A DNA stretch of 34,558 bases, taken from Bacteroidota bacterium (GTDB taxonomy: Bacteria; Bacteroidota; Bacteroidia; Chitinophagales; Chitinophagaceae). Each line of letters begins with the position of its first letter. Within the stretch, counting starts at the first letter, position 1. The stretch lies in the NCBI GenBank assembly GCA_013288285.1, contig JABDCE010000027.1:1-34558 (forward strand), written 5' to 3'. The notes beneath the pieces were generated by a model, which worked only from the letters and a program-made list of their open reading frames with translations, was not told the origin of the DNA and made no database searches. A program made the translations under genes and the position numbers. This document shows, in pieces, positions 31,781 through 34,558 of this stretch.

Positions 31781-31788
31781 TATTTTTG
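31781..31788 (+). promoter_or_regulatory. Possible -7 element for the two-gene HEPN-like module
   Basis: TATTTTTG matches TANNTTTG exactly, 76 bases before the first ATG. No TTTG is found 18-20 bases upstream, so support is partial. Confidence 0.3.
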
Positions 31789-31864
31789 TGTCGATACATT
31801 GACCTTACCAGTCAAATATAAGATCGCGGCATCATTTTATTGATCTTTTTTCATTTACGGAAGC

Positions 31865-32359
31865 ATGGAAACTACAGTAAACAACATAGCAGACCAGAAG
31901 CTAAAGGACTTAGGAAGCATACTCAATTTGCTCCAGTCTGTATTGCAGCGGATAACCGAAGATATTGAAGTGAGTAGTGCAATGCTGCCTATGGGCGTAA
32001 TGACAGAATTATCTACCCAATTACAGGACGCCATAGATAATCCATTGCAGAATGTTATTGATACCGCTAATAATATCGATGCACAGATAAAGGGTATGCT
32101 ACACCGAAGTGTGGTAACTTTTTTTAGGTCAAAGGGAGATATGATCGTTGAAGTGTTGAGAAGCGACACTGCTTTTGGAGACCTGTATTACTCGATAGTA
32201 TTAAAAGACGATACCATTGAAAGCAGGCAGGAAATATTTGATTTTCTTGAAAGATACGATCTGCTGAATATTGCTACAAAATACCCTATTCTTTTTCAAT
32301 TCACACCCGCCGAATTAGTTGACAAGGTAAATGTGAAAGAGCATATATCTATCAAATAA
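31865..32359 (+). CDS. Unrecognised helical protein, first gene of a two-gene module
   Basis: A 164-residue soluble protein with no signal peptide. The N-terminal about 95 residues look like a helical bundle or coiled coil (KLKDLGSILNLLQSVLQRI, LSTQLQDAIDNPLQNVIDTA). The rest is mixed, with a strand pair around GDMIVEVLRSDTAFGDLYYS and a helix around RQEIFDFLERYDLL. No family is recognised. It ends 13 bases before the HEPN-like gene, with similar AT-rich composition, so the two probably act together. Confidence 0.55.
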   Translation: METTVNNIADQKLKDLGSILNLLQSVLQRITEDIEVSSAMLPMGVMTELSTQLQDAIDNPLQNVIDTANNIDAQIKGMLHRSVVTFFRSKGDMIVEVLRSDTAFGDLYYSIVLKDDTIESRQEIFDFLERYDLLNIATKYPILFQFTPAELVDKVNVKEHISIK

Positions 32360-32372
32360 ATCGGCACTATTG

Positions 32373-32795
32373 ATGCAGCAATATTTAGAGCAAGCCGCAC
32401 ATAATGAAGATTTCCATGACTGCATTGTACAGCAGTTCCCAACGAAATTCTATGATTGGAAGATCACTTCTTTGTTCTATTCTGCAATTCATTTGCTAAA
32501 AGCATTAGCTGCATCAAAGAATATCAATATTGGGTCTACCCATCAGGATATAGAGCAAAGTTGCAATCCTGACCGTCATGGGAATAAAATGGCAGTATCT
32601 AAAAATGCCTGGAGAGACTATAAGGCTATGTATCGTTATTCCCATACAGCAAGGTATGAAGGTATTACAGACATTGAGACTTTTGAAAAACTGAAGAAAC
32701 TGGATTACTCAATGTGCATCCAGCACATGCGAAAGTTCAAACAATATCTTAAAGGTCAGGGCTTACCGATAGAGATAAAAGCAACCGAAAAGTAA
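32373..32795 (+). CDS. HEPN-like helical protein, second gene of a two-gene module
   Basis: A 140-residue protein. ATG 32373 is preferred to the TTG just before it. Its pattern is that of HEPN-superfamily proteins: a first helix leading to FYDWKITSLFYSAIHLLKAL, a loop with a His (GSTHQDIEQ), a helix AWRDYKAMYRYSHTARYEG, and a last long helix (MCIQHMRKFKQYLKGQ). HEPN proteins are often RNases in toxin-antitoxin, CRISPR and abortive-infection systems. The strict R-x4-6-H catalytic motif is not clear here (R-x2-H in YRYSH), so it may be a non-catalytic member. The fold call is by pattern only. Confidence 0.58.
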   Translation: MQQYLEQAAHNEDFHDCIVQQFPTKFYDWKITSLFYSAIHLLKALAASKNINIGSTHQDIEQSCNPDRHGNKMAVSKNAWRDYKAMYRYSHTARYEGITDIETFEKLKKLDYSMCIQHMRKFKQYLKGQGLPIEIKATEK

Positions 32796-32810
32796 TTTTT
32801 GTGATCTCCA

Positions 32811-32859
32811 CTGGCACGAATTAGCCTAGTCACTAGGCTTGGTTGCAAACTCGCGCCAG
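32811..32859 (-). repeat. REP-like nested hairpin element
   Basis: The outer arms CTGGCACGAATT and AACTCGCGCCAG pair at 10 of 12 positions. The inner arms AGCCTAGT and ACTAGGCT pair perfectly around one base. Read on the minus strand, both outer mismatches become G-T wobbles, so that strand folds better. The string GCGAGTTTGCAAC on that strand is reminiscent of REP elements mobilised by Y1 (IS200-like) transposases in Bacteroidota. No transposase is in the window. Confidence 0.5.
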
Positions 32860-32967
32860 TTGTAACTTGCGTCTGTTGGATCGAATCGTTCCTCTAAAAA
32901 ATATTTCCCTCCCTACCCAAGATTCCCACTGTATTTTTCGTCTTAGTTAGCAGACATCTATAGGATT

Positions 32968-34314
32968 ATGACTAAGAGATTACTTACTGCGTGCTTACTG
33001 TTGGGTTGTTTAAATATTGCTTCCGGCCAAAGCAGGATCATTAACACTATTGCCGGTGTGCCGGGTACAGATGCCTTTAATGGCGATGGCCCCGCGCTCA
33101 CCACTGAGTTCAACTTTCCCGAAGGGATATGCCTTGATGCGTCAGGCGCATTATACATCGCAGACCGCCAGAATAACCGCGTCAGGAAGATGACTGCGTC
33201 CGGTATTACTACGGTGGCGGGCAGCGGTGGTTATGGCTATACCGGCGATGAGGGCCAGGCCACAGATGCCACGCTTGAATTCCCGGAAGCGGTGAGCGTA
33301 GATGCCGCAGGCAATATCTACATTGCAGATGCCAATAACAATGTGGTGCGCAAGGTAGATGCTGCGGGAGTCATACATACCATAGCCGGCAACGGCACCA
33401 TGGGCTATAATGGCGATGGCATAGCAGCCACTGCCGCATCTTTATCTACGCCGTTCAGCGTCTGTACAGATGCTGCCGGTGATGTATACATTGCCGATTT
33501 TGGCAACAGCCGTATCCGTAAAGTCACTCCGGAGGGCGTCATCAGCACAGTGGCCGGCGATTCTGTTTATGGCTACAATGGCGATGGCGGCATGGCCACA
33601 AAGGCCGAATTGAAGTTTCCTTCTGCTGTATTACTTGATGCCGCAGGTGATCTTATTATTGCAGATTATGGCAACAGCCGCATCCGGAAGATAACGCCTG
33701 CGGGTATTATCAGCACCATTGCTGGCACGGGCAGCGCAGGGTACACCGGCGATGGCGGCCCTGCCACTGCTGCTACACTAAATGCACCCGTTGCGTTGGC
33801 GCTCGATACCAGGGGTAACCTGTACATAGCCGATGATGGCAATAACAATGTGCGCATGATCAATACTGCCGATACCATAACCCTGGTGGCTGGTACAGGC
33901 GTCTATGATTTTACGGGCGATGGTGGCCCTGCCACCGCGGCCACGTTAAGGTTGCCGGAAGGGGTGGCCGCCGATCCCTTTGGCAGGGTATATATCACTG
34001 ATGGGCAAACATTCACTATCCGCGAAGTGTACGATCCGTTAACGCTATCCACACCGCATACCCCGGTTGTGGACGGGGCCATGAACATTTTCCCAAATCC
34101 ATCCTCGGGGCAGGTGACTGTGCAGATACCTGCGGCATTGCCCGGTGGTACGCTCACCATTTATGACGCCACCGGCCAGCTCGTCAAATCAGTAAGGCTA
34201 TCTGGCTCCGCCACCCGGGTAGATATTTCCGGCCTCGCTGATGGGGTTTACTTTGCCACTTACAATATGGCGGCCATCCGTTACCAGGGTACGTTTACCA
34301 AAGTGCAAAAATGA
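32968..34314 (+). CDS. Secreted NHL-repeat protein with T9SS type A sorting domain (second paralog)
   Basis: A 448-residue protein with a signal peptide (MTKRLLTACLLLGCLNIASG). Six or so NHL repeats follow, each with a GDGGPATAA-like turn (here also GDGIAATAA, GDEGQATDA), a GNLYIADDGN-like strand, and RIRKITPAGIISTIAG. The end carries the sorting domain: IFPNPSSGQVTVQIP, LTIYDATGQLVKSVRL and GVYFATYNMAAI. The propeller should sit on the cell surface after T9SS export. It is a clear architectural paralog of the minus-strand protein at 1812-3185, though the repeat wording differs, suggesting an older duplication or family expansion. Confidence 0.88.
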   Translation: MTKRLLTACLLLGCLNIASGQSRIINTIAGVPGTDAFNGDGPALTTEFNFPEGICLDASGALYIADRQNNRVRKMTASGITTVAGSGGYGYTGDEGQATDATLEFPEAVSVDAAGNIYIADANNNVVRKVDAAGVIHTIAGNGTMGYNGDGIAATAASLSTPFSVCTDAAGDVYIADFGNSRIRKVTPEGVISTVAGDSVYGYNGDGGMATKAELKFPSAVLLDAAGDLIIADYGNSRIRKITPAGIISTIAGTGSAGYTGDGGPATAATLNAPVALALDTRGNLYIADDGNNNVRMINTADTITLVAGTGVYDFTGDGGPATAATLRLPEGVAADPFGRVYITDGQTFTIREVYDPLTLSTPHTPVVDGAMNIFPNPSSGQVTVQIPAALPGGTLTIYDATGQLVKSVRLSGSATRVDISGLADGVYFATYNMAAIRYQGTFTKVQK

Positions 34315-34558
34315 GCCGAAAATTAATGTGTCAACCAATCGGTTTTCTGGTAACTTTGGCCCGGTTTTTGCGTCTAAATACTTGCGTCCATTATTAAGGC
34401 ATGTAGGCGAAATTTGCTAGTCCCGGTTTTTATTACGGCAGCAATATATAGTGAAAAAATAAAATTGTACACTATCCAGAAAGTGCCTGCATACCGAAGC
34501 CTTTTTGCGTAGGCATGTCCACTTTTTGTTCACTTTTATAGCTGGTTTGTACACTTAG
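34315..34558. other. Gene-free right edge of the window
   Basis: No gene is supported in these 244 bases. TAACTTTG (34351-34358) fits a -7 element but lacks a -33 partner. TTGTACACT occurs at 34465 and 34547. On the minus strand a frame is open from the window edge for 28 codons to a TAG at 34472-34474, which could be the tail of a gene entering from the right; its residues are not recognised. Confidence 0.4.

Noticed and set aside
1-34558. tRNA, rRNA, integrase, prophage or intact insertion sequence
   Set aside because: Reading both strands by eye revealed no T-loop or cloverleaf pattern, no rRNA signature, and no transposase or recombinase protein.

Overview
The window comes from a chromosome of a Bacteroidota bacterium, most likely in or near the Chitinophagales/Sphingobacteriales. 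Several things point there. Three secreted proteins carry type IX secretion (T9SS) C-terminal sorting domains. There is a TonB-dependent receptor with a carboxypeptidase-like N-domain, a DUF4286 protein, a small Thx ribosomal protein, and a membrane protein joining an HU-like (CCDC81-type) domain to a SPOR domain. Promoter-like sites fit the Bacteroidota pattern TTTG-N18/19-TANNTTTG, and Shine-Dalgarno sequences are largely absent. No tRNA, rRNA, CRISPR array, integrase or intact insertion sequence was seen.

Layout. Positions 1-1742 hold the 3' part of an ECF sigma factor gene followed by three small co-directional genes (SRPBCC, monooxygenase-like, unknown). They end at a shared terminator facing an NHL-repeat T9SS protein (1812-3185, minus). 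Positions 3387-13537 are a long plus-strand run: a small beta-barrel-like protein, a TonB-dependent receptor, a 1026-residue TPR protein, a 541-residue outer-membrane protein, the HU/SPOR membrane protein, the ribosome-assembly GTPase RsgA and DUF4286. Positions 13807-15365 carry HU, the 38-residue ribosomal protein Thx and a WbpP-like UDP-GlcNAc 4-epimerase. An RRM RNA-binding protein (minus) follows. Positions 16114-21381 form an envelope-biogenesis block: UppS, BamA and three Skp/OmpH chaperone paralogs.

After a lipoprotein come diaminopimelate decarboxylase and a GT-C membrane glycosyltransferase fused to TPRs (both minus), then another small beta-barrel-like protein. From 26458 the window is more mosaic. 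It holds an AT-rich AAA ATPase/DUF4143 gene with a striking triple operator, pterin-4a-carbinolamine dehydratase, a duplicated terminator region, ribosomal protein S1, a T9SS-sorted protein, a two-gene module containing a HEPN-like protein, a REP-like hairpin, and a second NHL-repeat T9SS protein.

How the genes work together. UppS supplies the lipid carrier for peptidoglycan. BamA inserts outer-membrane barrels that Skp-type chaperones escort. LysA provides lysine and uses the peptidoglycan precursor diaminopimelate. The SPOR protein probably binds septal peptidoglycan. RsgA, Thx and S1 belong to translation. The most unusual parts are the phased operator upstream of the DUF4143 ATPase, the rpsA terminator duplication with an inverted hairpin loop, the tandem Skp duplication, the HEPN-like pair, and the HU/SPOR-TPR-OMP trio.
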